The notes under the pieces were generated by a model. The model worked only from the letters and a program-made list of their open reading frames with translations. It searched no databases and was not told where the DNA came from. From positions 1-11,512 of the forward strand of contig DYNR01000055.1 of NCBI GenBank assembly GCA_020720945.1: DNA of 11,512 nucleotides, given 5' to 3'. A program made the translations under genes and the position numbers. Positions 1-7,380 of this stretch are shown one piece after another (within the stretch, counting starts at the first letter, position 1; the number at the start of each line of letters is the position of its first letter). This DNA comes from Chthoniobacter flavus. GTDB taxonomy: Bacteria; Verrucomicrobiota; Verrucomicrobiia; Chthoniobacterales; DYNR01.

Positions 1-2028
1 TCAAATGATTTCGCGGCGACAATCGGGCAGGGCTTGCAAAAAAGAACGACCGTAAGATTTGCTCAAAATGCGGCTGTCGAGGACGACGACGCTTCCCGTA
101 TCGGTTTTTGTCCGAATTAACCGCCCGACGCCTTGGCGAAATTTCAAAATCGCTTCTGGCAAGGAGTAATCCCGAAACGGGTCGCCGCCTGTTTCTTTAA
201 TGACCTCCAATTTGGCTTCGACAATCGGATGGTCTGGGGTGGCAAACGGGAGGCGGGTGATGATGACATTGGAAAGCGCATCTCCCGCCACATCAACGCC
301 TGTCCAAAAACTTTCGGTTCCAAAAAGCACGGCGGCTTCGCTTTTGCGAAACTCTTCGAGCATCCGGTTGCGGGGCATATCGCCGCCTTGAACGAGCAAA
401 TCCCATTTTTTTTTCCGAAAAAAGCCGTCCATTTTCGATGCGAGAGCATTCATGGTGCGGTAGCTGGTGAAAAGGACGAATGCGCGGGCTTCGCTTTTTT
501 CTGTGAAGTGGGCGATCCATTTTTCTAGCTCTCCTTCGTAGGCGGGGTCTTGCGGCTCCGGCATTTTTTTTACGAGGTAAAGCGTCATTTGCTTTTTGAA
601 ATCGAAGGGGCTTCCGATTTGCACGGGGCGCACGGAGTGGGCGCCGACGCGTTCGCGGAAGTAGTTGAGATTGGGCGAACCAGTCGAAAGAGTGGCACTG
701 GTCAAAACGGAGGGAGTCCCGTCACGGAAAAGCAATTCGGAAAGTGCGTCGGCGGGGTTGACGGGAACGGCGTTCAAGGAGTGGTAGCGTTCGCGTTTCC
801 CCGTTTGTTCGACCCAGTAAACATGCTGCTCCAAGGCGTGGTCTAAAAAAATCCGGATGCTCGAAGCGGCTGCTTTGACGCGTCCCATCATCTCAAACAA
901 TTCGGAATCCAAGTCTTTTTCCAGCTCTTTGGGGTCAATCAACCCGGAGAGCATTTGGGTAAAAATATCGACGCGTTTCAAAAAGCCTTCGCCGTCGGCG
1001 ATGCCGGGCCTGCGGACGCGAAAGTCCCTGCCTTTTTCAAATGAGCATACGGAGGCGACTGAGGCAAAAAAACGGTCGTTTTCTTCCATTAAATCGCAGG
1101 TGACGGGGATGAGTTGGGGGGCTTTTTTGACTTGCAAAAGGCCTTTTTTGGTTTTGGGGTTGTAGAGTCGGAGGAGGGTTTGGCGGATGCCGTATTGCGA
1201 AACGGAGAGTCCGAGGTGGCGTGAAGCGACGCTTTCGAGGGTGTGGGCTTCGTCAAAAATGGCAAAATCTCCGGGGGTCAAAAAGCCGCTTTCGCGGGTT
1301 TCAAACCCATCCACGCCGCCAAGAAGGGTGAAGAAGAGCGTGTGGTTGAGGACGAGAAGATCGGCGGCGAGGGCTTTTTTGCGGGCTGCCTGGTAAAAGC
1401 AACGGGGGTTTTGCGCGCATTTTTTTGGAGAACACGCGTGCCTTTCGCTGCATACTTGCGCCCATACTTCGGAATCGGGGGATTCCGCAAAGTCGCTGAG
1501 CGTCCCGTCTTTTGTCCGAAAAGACCAGTCCCGCAAGCGTTCCAGTTCGCGTTTTTGGGTGTCGCCAAAGAGTTCGCCCCCCGGTTCGGCCTGCGACATC
1601 ACCCGGTCTAGCCGCGTCCCGCAAAGGTAATTTTGCCGGCCCTTGAGCAACATCGCATCGAACTCGAAGGGCAGGAGTTTTTGCAAAAACGGGATGTCTT
1701 TGAACATCAGTTGTTCCTGCAAATTGATGGTGTGCGTGCAGATGAGCGCACGGCGTTTTTCTCTTTTGGAAAACAGGATGGAGGGGATCAGGTAGGCGAG
1801 GGACTTGCCGACCCCCGTGCCCGCTTCGACTACGACATGGCTCCCGTGAACGAGTGCCCCGACGACTTCCTCCGCCATCTGCTGCTGCTCGGCACGATAT
1901 TCGAACCCTTTGATGCTGGAAAGCAACCCTGTCTCGGAAAAAATCTCGCGGACTTCGCCCAGCAGAGAATCTTCGCTCGGTGCGGCAGGCTCGGGTGCGG
2001 CGGGTTCGTATGTTTTCAGCGAAATCAT
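1..2028 (-). CDS. dinG: DinG/XPD-family ATP-dependent DNA helicase (Fe-S)
   Basis: Superfamily 2 helicase of the DinG/YoaA/XPD type, expected to unwind DNA 5' to 3' in repair of damaged or R-loop-containing DNA. Numbered from the ATG at 2028 (675 aa), I see Walker A GTGVGKS at 70-76, a DEAH box at 259-262, the SAT motif near 444-446 and motif VI (QGVGRLIR) at 632-639. Four cysteines fit the family's Fe-S ligand pattern: C136, C199, C204 and C210; C193 is extra. There is no N-terminal exonuclease domain such as Firmicute DinG carries. The frame also allows TTG at 2049 or GTG at 2046. I prefer the ATG, but neither choice has a Shine-Dalgarno sequence. The TGA stop is at positions 1-3, so the gene is complete. 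It is probably the last gene of the run starting at 7905. An unusual A9 run encodes Lys-Lys-Lys at 406-414. The family is clear; the exact orthologue (DinG or YoaA) is not. Confidence 0.9.
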   Translation of the reverse strand: MISLKTYEPAAPEPAAPSEDSLLGEVREIFSETGLLSSIKGFEYRAEQQQMAEEVVGALVHGSHVVVEAGTGVGKSLAYLIPSILFSKREKRRALICTHTINLQEQLMFKDIPFLQKLLPFEFDAMLLKGRQNYLCGTRLDRVMSQAEPGGELFGDTQKRELERLRDWSFRTKDGTLSDFAESPDSEVWAQVCSERHACSPKKCAQNPRCFYQAARKKALAADLLVLNHTLFFTLLGGVDGFETRESGFLTPGDFAIFDEAHTLESVASRHLGLSVSQYGIRQTLLRLYNPKTKKGLLQVKKAPQLIPVTCDLMEENDRFFASVASVCSFEKGRDFRVRRPGIADGEGFLKRVDIFTQMLSGLIDPKELEKDLDSELFEMMGRVKAAASSIRIFLDHALEQHVYWVEQTGKRERYHSLNAVPVNPADALSELLFRDGTPSVLTSATLSTGSPNLNYFRERVGAHSVRPVQIGSPFDFKKQMTLYLVKKMPEPQDPAYEGELEKWIAHFTEKSEARAFVLFTSYRTMNALASKMDGFFRKKKWDLLVQGGDMPRNRMLEEFRKSEAAVLFGTESFWTGVDVAGDALSNVIITRLPFATPDHPIVEAKLEVIKETGGDPFRDYSLPEAILKFRQGVGRLIRTKTDTGSVVVLDSRILSKSYGRSFLQALPDCRREII

Positions 2029-2037
2029 GGGAACGCC

Positions 2038-2066
2038 ATTCCGCACCAAACGAGAAATTTTTTCAA
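2038..2066 (-). promoter_or_regulatory. Weak candidate promoter before the dinG-like gene
   Basis: On the minus strand TTGAAA (2061-2066) matches the sigma-70 -35 box at five of six positions. It is followed after exactly 17 nt by CGGAAT (2038-2043), which matches the -10 box at only three of six. The -10 would end 9 nt before the ATG at 2028, the same distance seen for the TAGAAT motifs elsewhere in the window. The 52-bp gap between this gene and the ATPase upstream could hold an internal promoter, but the -10 is poor and the region is simply AT-rich. Confidence 0.25.
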
Positions 2067-2101
2067 GCGCAATTTTTTCTTTTGCTTTTGGGAAGGGAGA
2101 C

Positions 2102-3799
2102 TCAAGTGTATTTCACGACTTCTTCGATCGTGGACTCTCCGTTAAAAATGCTCCGCAAACCGTCTTGGCGAATCGTCACCATTCCTTGTTCGATCGCTTT
2201 TTGGCGCAACTGGATATCCGATGCCCGCTCGTTGATCAATTCGCGGATGGGATCGGTCACTTTCAGCAACTCATAAATGCCTTTTCGCCCTTTGTAGCCG
2301 GTCGTGTTGCAGACATCGCAACCTTTTCCATAATAAAAATTGTTGTCGCCGATGTCGTAGGGGGTCAGACCGAGTTGCCCGAGCACGGACTCCGAGGGTT
2401 CGTAGGAAGTCAGGCAACCTTTGCAAATGCGGCGGACCAAGCGTTGGGCGAGGACCGCTTCGAGTGCCGCAGAAATCAAGAAAGGCTCCACGCCCATATC
2501 GACCAAGCGGGTGACGGCACCGGCAGAGTCGTTCGTGTGCAGGGTGGTGAAAACAAAGTGCCCCGTGAGCGATGCTTGGATGGCGATTTGTGCGGTTTCC
2601 ATATCGCGGGTTTCCCCCACCATGATGCGGTCGGGGTCTTGGCGCAAAAACGCACGGAGGAGACTCGCAAAAGTCAGGCCGATGGAGTCGTTCACGGCAG
2701 TTTGAATGATCCCGTCGATTTCGTATTCGACCGGGTCTTCCGCCGTTAAAAGTTTGGCATCAATCGTGTTGATTTTTCCTAGGCAGGAATACAGGGTCGT
2801 GGTTTTCCCAGAACCGGTTGGGCCCGTGACGATGAAAATGCCGTTGGGTTTTTCAATCAGTTCGCAGATGAAGCTGTAAATGTCGTCCGGCATTCCCAGC
2901 GTTTCCAACTCTAGGTTGACGACGGAGCGATCGAGCACACGCATCACGACGCTTTCGCCGAAAGTGGTTGGCAAAGTGGAAACGCGGAGGTCAACGGGAC
3001 GACCGTTGATTTCCCGTTGGATGCGGCCGTCTTGGGGGAGGCGGCGTTCGGCGATGTTCAAATTCGACATGACCTTGACCCTCGAAATCACGGGGAGGGC
3101 GAGGTGTTTTGGCGGGGGGTCCATTTCATACATCGCGCCGTCCACGCGGTAACGGACTTTGAATTCCGTTTCAAACGGCTCCAAATGCACATCGCTCGCC
3201 CGCGCTTGGATCGCCTTGTCGAGAATCAAATCCACATAGCGGATAATCGGGGCGGAGTTCGCTTCGCTGGCTGCTTTTTGGGCGTTAAATTCTTCGCTTC
3301 CTCCCCCTTCCTCCATGGAAATCTCCATGTTGTCGCCCATTTGCGCCAAGATTTCCTCCATGCTGGAAGCTTCCGCGCCGTAATTTTTATTGATGAGTTC
3401 CGAAACGACTTTGCGAGGGCATACCGCGAGCTGGATGTCACGGTTCAATGCAAAGCGCAAATCTTCCGCCACTTGGGTGTTGAGCGGGTCTTCGAGCGCA
3501 ACTAAAATGGTGTTTCCCCCGGCACCAATCGGCAGGGCACGGTGGAGGCGAGCCAATCCTCCCGGAACCAGTTGCAAAATCTGCGGGTCTGGCTCAAACC
3601 CTTGGAGATCGTAGTAATCAACCCCCATCGAATCCGCCAAAATTTTGAAAAACGCATATTCTTCCAAAATTTGGTTGTCGGCAAACACTTGGTCGATCGG
3701 TTTTCCGATGTCTAGGGCTTCCTGCACCAAAATGTCTGCCTGCTCCTGGCTGATGTAGCCGAGTTCGTGAAAAATGTTTGCTGTTTGTCTGGGATCCAT
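2102..3799 (-). CDS. GspE/PilB-family secretion or pilus assembly ATPase (second of a tandem pair)
   Basis: Hexameric cytoplasmic ATPase that would power a type II secretion pseudopilus or type IV pilus. It has 565 aa, full length for the family. Residues about 1-140 form the N-terminal GspE/MshE-like domain. An acidic, low-complexity linker (about 142-182) leads to the N2 and ATPase domains. Visible motifs are Walker A GPTGSGKT at 326-333, the Asp box AEDPVEYE at 353-360, Walker B with IMVGETRD at 392-399, and the His box LTGHFVFTTLHTND at 411-424. A zinc-type tetracysteine C459-x2-C462 and C494-x2-C497 marks the GspE/PilB branch and argues against PilT. The ATG at 3799 lies 10 bp after the stop of the neighbouring ATPase, with no Shine-Dalgarno but TAGAAT 7 nt upstream. 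The wording around Walker B (GETRDMETAQIAIQ) is what I associate with PVC bacteria. No PilC/GspF or pilin gene lies nearby, so whether it serves secretion or pili cannot be decided. Confidence 0.92.
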   Translation of the reverse strand: MDPRQTANIFHELGYISQEQADILVQEALDIGKPIDQVFADNQILEEYAFFKILADSMGVDYYDLQGFEPDPQILQLVPGGLARLHRALPIGAGGNTILVALEDPLNTQVAEDLRFALNRDIQLAVCPRKVVSELINKNYGAEASSMEEILAQMGDNMEISMEEGGGSEEFNAQKAASEANSAPIIRYVDLILDKAIQARASDVHLEPFETEFKVRYRVDGAMYEMDPPPKHLALPVISRVKVMSNLNIAERRLPQDGRIQREINGRPVDLRVSTLPTTFGESVVMRVLDRSVVNLELETLGMPDDIYSFICELIEKPNGIFIVTGPTGSGKTTTLYSCLGKINTIDAKLLTAEDPVEYEIDGIIQTAVNDSIGLTFASLLRAFLRQDPDRIMVGETRDMETAQIAIQASLTGHFVFTTLHTNDSAGAVTRLVDMGVEPFLISAALEAVLAQRLVRRICKGCLTSYEPSESVLGQLGLTPYDIGDNNFYYGKGCDVCNTTGYKGRKGIYELLKVTDPIRELINERASDIQLRQKAIEQGMVTIRQDGLRSIFNGESTIEEVVKYT

Positions 3800-3806
3800 G
3801 GTTCGT

Positions 3807-3812
3807 ATTCTA
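3807..3812 (-). promoter_or_regulatory. TAGAAT motif 7 nt before the second ATPase gene
   Basis: The minus strand reads TAGAAT, 7 nt, then ATG (3799). Its TAG is also the stop codon of the upstream ATPase gene. It resembles a -10 box, but no -35 box stands 16-18 nt upstream. It is listed because the same hexamer sits at nearly the same distance before two other starts (6504 and 7905). Confidence 0.25.
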
Positions 3813-5483
3813 ATTCGCGTCGGACATCGTTGTCGTGATGACTTCTTCGGCGGTGGTCATTCCCGCCAAAACTTTGCGGACTCCGTCTTCTCGCAAAGTC
3901 CGCATTCCTAGCTCGCGTGCCCGCGCCCGCAGTTGGATGCTAGTCCCGCTGCCGATGACAAGGTTGCGGACTTCATCATCCACCACAAAAACCTCGAAAA
4001 TCCCCATCCGTCCTTTGAAACCTTTATTTTTGCACTTGTCGCAACCGTTGTTGGTCATGGGGCTTGCGCCGGCAGTCATTGCTGCATCCAGGCGGAGGCT
4101 CTTCATTTCGTATTCGCTCAATTCGGTCGGCACTTTGCAGGGGCAGAGTTTTCGGACCAGTCGTTGGGCCATGACTGCACGGAGGGAGCTGGCGACCAAA
4201 AAGGGTTTGACCCCGATATCGACCAATCGGGCAATTGTGCTCGTGGCATCGTTTGTGTGCAAGGTGGAAAGCACCAAGTGCCCGGTCAGCGACGCATTGA
4301 TTGCGATGGTCGCCGTTTCCAAGTCACGAATTTCCCCGATCATGATGATGTTCGGAGCTTGGCGCAAAATGGAGCGGAGAGCCGCAGGGAAAGTCATTCC
4401 GATGTCGGCCTTCACTTGGACTTGGTTGATCCCCGTCATTTGGTATTCGACGGGGTCTTCTACCGTGATGAGTTTGCGGTCGGGCTTGTTGAGGGTGTTC
4501 AAGCACGCGTAAAGGGTGGTGGTTTTCCCCGAACCCGTAGGGCCAGTGACTAGCACAATCCCGTCAGGCATCGCGATCAGGGACTCAAATTTCGCTTGGT
4601 CGTCGCTCAAAAACCCGAGTTCTGGCAACCCGATCATCAGTGCCGTTTTGTCCAAAATACGCATGACCACGCTTTCGCCATGAACGGTCGGAATGATCGA
4701 AACACGCAAATCGACGGATTTTTGCCCGAGCTTGATTTGGATTCGCCCGTCTTGGGGGACGCGCTTTTCGGCGATGCTCATGGAGCCCGTCATGATTTTG
4801 ATGCGGCTGATCATCGCCGAATGCAACTTTTTCGGCGGGCTTTGCATTTCCTGCAAAACGCCGTCAACACGAAAGCGGACGCGGAATTTTTTTTCGAGAG
4901 GTTCGAGGTGAATATCGCTGGCGCGAGTTTTGTAAGCCTCGATCAAGAGGGAAGAGACCATCTTGATGACGGGAGCTTCTTCCATCACCCCGTTGCCTTC
5001 ATCCAGCGCGCCTTCGCCCGAAATCTGAAAACCGCCCTCTTCGGCAAATTGTTTGTCGGGTGCCCCGTAATACCGCTGGAGAGCCCGCTCGATTTGCTCT
5101 TCCGTCGAACAAACAAATTCCAGCGTGCGCCCAAACAGATGGTTCATCGCATCGAAAGAATCGATGTCCATCGGGTCGGCCACCGCGATGAGCAGCGCAT
5201 CTTCCCGTTCTTGCACGGGGACGGCGCGGTAGCGGATCGCATTTTCCGAGGTGATCAGGCCCGTGATTTCCGGCGGGATTACCACATCCGTCAAGTCCAT
5301 GAACTCTATGCCGCTTTGCGCTGCGAGGGTCTTGGCGACATCCTCGGCTTTCAAAACGCCAAACTCGACGAGTGCCGCGACGACTTGACCGGGATGGTTT
5401 CGGCGAGCGTCTTCCACCTGGCTGCTAGTGACCATTCCGGTCTCTTGCAACACTTCAATAATGTAATCTTCGTTTAGTGCCAC
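3810..5483 (-). CDS. GspE/PilB-family secretion or pilus assembly ATPase (first of a tandem pair)
   Basis: Cytoplasmic motor ATPase of the type II secretion/type IV pilus assembly family, 557 aa. The N-terminal MshE/GspE-type domain covers about 1-140, then an acidic linker to about 170, then the N2 and catalytic domains. Walker A GPTGSGKT is at 314-321, the Asp box VEDPVEY at 341-347, Walker B IIMIGEIRD at 379-387, and the His box LTGHLVLSTLHTND at 399-412. The zinc site is atypical: the first pair is C447-P-C449 (CxC), where the family usually has CxxC, and the second is C481-x2-C484. The segment before Walker B reads RQAPN where RQDPD is usual. It is clearly distinct from its tandem neighbour, so this is not a recent duplication. 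The start is GTG at 5483, chosen because the N-terminus from there looks complete and no ATG lies upstream in frame. The nucleotides before it (CCTTCCA) contain no Shine-Dalgarno. PilB-like or GspE-like assignment is uncertain. Confidence 0.92.
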   Translation of the reverse strand: MALNEDYIIEVLQETGMVTSSQVEDARRNHPGQVVAALVEFGVLKAEDVAKTLAAQSGIEFMDLTDVVIPPEITGLITSENAIRYRAVPVQEREDALLIAVADPMDIDSFDAMNHLFGRTLEFVCSTEEQIERALQRYYGAPDKQFAEEGGFQISGEGALDEGNGVMEEAPVIKMVSSLLIEAYKTRASDIHLEPLEKKFRVRFRVDGVLQEMQSPPKKLHSAMISRIKIMTGSMSIAEKRVPQDGRIQIKLGQKSVDLRVSIIPTVHGESVVMRILDKTALMIGLPELGFLSDDQAKFESLIAMPDGIVLVTGPTGSGKTTTLYACLNTLNKPDRKLITVEDPVEYQMTGINQVQVKADIGMTFPAALRSILRQAPNIIMIGEIRDLETATIAINASLTGHLVLSTLHTNDATSTIARLVDIGVKPFLVASSLRAVMAQRLVRKLCPCKVPTELSEYEMKSLRLDAAMTAGASPMTNNGCDKCKNKGFKGRMGIFEVFVVDDEVRNLVIGSGTSIQLRARARELGMRTLREDGVRKVLAGMTTAEEVITTTMSDAN

Positions 5484-5535
5484 TGGAAGGTTTTCTGGTT
5501 GATAACTAATTCATCGACAAATGGTTCGGGGAAAA

Positions 5536-6504
5536 TCAAAGGACGGGTTCTTCGGCGAAAACCCCGACTTTGCGGAACTTGTTGTAGCGGGATTCGAGAA
5601 GGGTTTCAATCTTTTGCGAACAAATTTTTTCGAGCGCGGAGACCAGTGCCGATTGCAGGCGCGACGCGGATTCGGCCGTGTCGTGGTGCGCCCCGCCCAT
5701 GGGTTCGGGAATCACTTCGTCAATGACCCCGAGCTTCAGGAGTTCGCCCGCATTCAATTTCAGCGCTTCCGCCGCTTCTGGCGCGTGCTTCCGGTGCTTC
5801 CACAAAATCGCCGCACAACCCTCTGGGCTGATAACCGAATAGTAGGCGTTTTCCATCATCAGGACGGAATCGGCGACCCCGATGCCCAGCGCGCCGCCCG
5901 AGCCGCCCTCGCCGATGACGACAGCGACGATGGGGGTCCGCAACAGCATCATTTCGCGCAAGTTCACGGCGATGGCTTCCGCGATGTGCCGCTCTTCGGC
6001 ACCGATGCCTGGGTAGGCGCCAGGGGTGTCGATAAAACAGACGACGGGGAGCGAAAATTTTTCAGCCAAGCGCATGAGCCGCAAGGCTTTGCGGTAGCCT
6101 TCCGGGTGCGGGCTCCCGAAGTTTCTCAAAACATTCTCTTTCGTGTCCCGGCCTTTTTGTTGCCCGATAATCACGCAACGCCGCCCGCCGATCGTCCCCA
6201 TGCCGGCGGGCATCGAAAGGTCGTCCCCGAAGAGGCGGTCTCCGTGCAATTCGACAAAGTCCGCGCAAAACGCCGCGACATAATCCAAAAAATACGGGCG
6301 GGCGGTATGCCTTGCGATTTGGACTCGCTGCCAAGCTGTCAGGTTGCTGTAAATTTCCCTGCGGGTCGATTCCAGTTTTTCCTGCATTTGGAGGACTTCT
6401 GGGGAAAAATCGATGTCCTGCTGCTTGGAATGTTTTTTTAGGTCTTCGAGCTTGTGCTCGAGTTCTGCGATCGGTTTTTCAAACTCCAACAAGGGTGCTT
6501 TCAT
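5536..6504 (-). CDS. accA: Acetyl-CoA carboxylase carboxyltransferase subunit alpha
   Basis: Alpha subunit of the carboxyltransferase half of acetyl-CoA carboxylase, which moves the carboxyl group from biotin-BCCP to acetyl-CoA to make malonyl-CoA, the first committed step of fatty-acid synthesis. At 322 aa it is close to the E. coli protein (319 aa). The AccA-type N-terminus (FEKPIAELEHKLEDL, 8-22) leads into the crotonase-like core with HGDRLFGDD (87-95), PEGYRKALRLMRLAEKF (134-150), FIDTPGAYPGIGAEERGQ-equivalent loop (157-172, here ending ERHIAEAIA) and the oxyanion segment GEGGSGGALGIG (198-209). The ATG at 6504 is 8 bp after the LysM gene's stop, which suggests cotranscription. There is no Shine-Dalgarno; TAGAAT lies 10 nt before the ATG. 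The beta subunit (accD), accB and accC are not in the window. Nothing is missing or truncated. Confidence 0.97.
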   Translation of the reverse strand: MKAPLLEFEKPIAELEHKLEDLKKHSKQQDIDFSPEVLQMQEKLESTRREIYSNLTAWQRVQIARHTARPYFLDYVAAFCADFVELHGDRLFGDDLSMPAGMGTIGGRRCVIIGQQKGRDTKENVLRNFGSPHPEGYRKALRLMRLAEKFSLPVVCFIDTPGAYPGIGAEERHIAEAIAVNLREMMLLRTPIVAVVIGEGGSGGALGIGVADSVLMMENAYYSVISPEGCAAILWKHRKHAPEAAEALKLNAGELLKLGVIDEVIPEPMGGAHHDTAESASRLQSALVSALEKICSQKIETLLESRYNKFRKVGVFAEEPVL

Positions 6505-6512
6505 GGGTGGTA

Positions 6513-7367
6513 TTATTCTATTACAACAGGGGTTCCCTTTTTTACGATAATAAAAACTTCTTCCAGATCGGGTGCCGCCAAGAGGAGGCCTTTGGGAGCG
6601 GCGGGAGTCGCCCCGCCTTCGACCGCTTCGGGCATCGCGGCAATGCTAAGCCCTTTTTTGTCGGAAGTCGAAAGGGCGATTTGTTTGTTGGCATCCGCGT
6701 AACCCGGCGCGCCAAACGCTTGCCTGCCGTCTTTGCCAGAAGCGATTTTTTCTTTGACCGTCGCTTCTCCGGCTTGCGCGTCGGTGATGCCAGAAAAAGT
6801 CAGGGGATATGCGGCCAGCAATTCTTCGCCCCGCAAAACGAACATCCTCTTTTCCTTGCGGGAGGCGATGAGCCGGAGGTCGGCTTTCGGGATCAGCAAG
6901 GTCTGCCCGATTTGCAGGTTGAAGTCTAGCAAGTTGTTGATTTTCAATATCCAATCGCTCGAAGCCTTCTGCTTGGTGGAAACTTTGTTCATCGAGTCGC
7001 CCGAAACGACGCGGTAGGGTTCTTTCCATTCTGCGGGGAAATCGGTGAACATCACCTGCCCGCCACGCAGCGTCAGCAAGTCGAGGGCATCCCCCCGCAC
7101 CAAACTGTTTGGATAAGTCGCCAAAAAGTTTTGGATCAACCCCATGTCTGCCGCCGGGTCTTGCCCTTTGAGCTTCGTTTTCAGCTCGCGCCAAGCGACG
7201 GAACCGGGCTCTTCGGGAGGTGGCTTGGCAGCCTCTTCCATTTCTTTTTTCATTTCCCTCTCGGGTTCCAAGAAAAGCTTTTCTAGCAAAAAATACCCCC
7301 CCACCGCCATCGCCCCCAAAACGGCGACCAAAATGATGAGCAAAAAAATCCGCAATACCGTTGCCAT
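6513..7367 (-). CDS. Membrane-anchored LysM protein with a degenerate L,D-transpeptidase-like domain
   Basis: This 284-aa protein starts with one hydrophobic segment (about 4-28: a single Arg, then VLGAMAVGGYFLL-like residues), best read as a signal anchor with the rest in the periplasm. A charged, proline-rich stretch (33-55) and a short helical region (58-100) follow. A LysM-type peptidoglycan-binding repeat spans about 118-161 (YRVVSGDSM at the start, IGQTLLIPK at the end). Residues 162-284 resemble a YkuD-type L,D-transpeptidase: RMFVLRGEELLAAYPLTFSG (174-193) matches the family's opening strands and VFIIVKKGTPVVI (271-283) its closing strand. Where active enzymes have IHGT and SHGCIR, this one reads IAAM (242-245) and APKGLLL (257-263). 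The catalytic Cys and His are therefore absent, and I infer a non-catalytic envelope protein that binds or scaffolds peptidoglycan. The ATG at 7367 is 13 bp after the upstream stop; no Shine-Dalgarno. The LysM call is good; the pseudo-transpeptidase call rests on my alignment by eye. Confidence 0.8.
   Translation of the reverse strand: MATVLRIFLLIILVAVLGAMAVGGYFLLEKLFLEPEREMKKEMEEAAKPPPEEPGSVAWRELKTKLKGQDPAADMGLIQNFLATYPNSLVRGDALDLLTLRGGQVMFTDFPAEWKEPYRVVSGDSMNKVSTKQKASSDWILKINNLLDFNLQIGQTLLIPKADLRLIASRKEKRMFVLRGEELLAAYPLTFSGITDAQAGEATVKEKIASGKDGRQAFGAPGYADANKQIALSTSDKKGLSIAAMPEAVEGGATPAAPKGLLLAAPDLEEVFIIVKKGTPVVIE
6515..6520 (-). promoter_or_regulatory. TAGAAT motif 10 nt before accA
   Basis: The minus strand reads TAGAAT, 10 nt, then the accA ATG at 6504. 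The hexamer overlaps the last codons and stop of the LysM gene. No -35-like hexamer stands at 16-18 nt (the sequence there is a run of A). It may be chance, an extended promoter element, or part of the recurring motif before starts described in the findings. Confidence 0.25.
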
Positions 7368-7380
7368 AGTTTCGTTGTTT

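Noticed and set aside
406..423. T9-CCG-A6 inverted repeat inside the helicase gene as a terminator or frameshift element
   Set aside because: It codes for conserved-region residues FFRKKKW in frame, the stem is all A-T pairs, and nothing indicates a programmed event. It is retained only as a possible slippage site in the findings.
1910..2749. Plus-strand open frame of about 279 codons across the helicase/ATPase junction
   Set aside because: It spans two good genes on the other strand, and its protein shows no domain.
4596..5477. Long open frame on the plus strand, about 293 codons, opposite the first ATPase
   Set aside because: It is the antisense shadow of a certain gene. Its translation is rich in His, Arg, Asp and Phe without any motif, as expected for the complement of GC-rich codons.
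5521..6441. Plus-strand open frame of about 306 codons opposite accA
   Set aside because: accA on the other strand is a strongly conserved gene across the same bases, and the plus-strand product has no recognisable fold or start signal.
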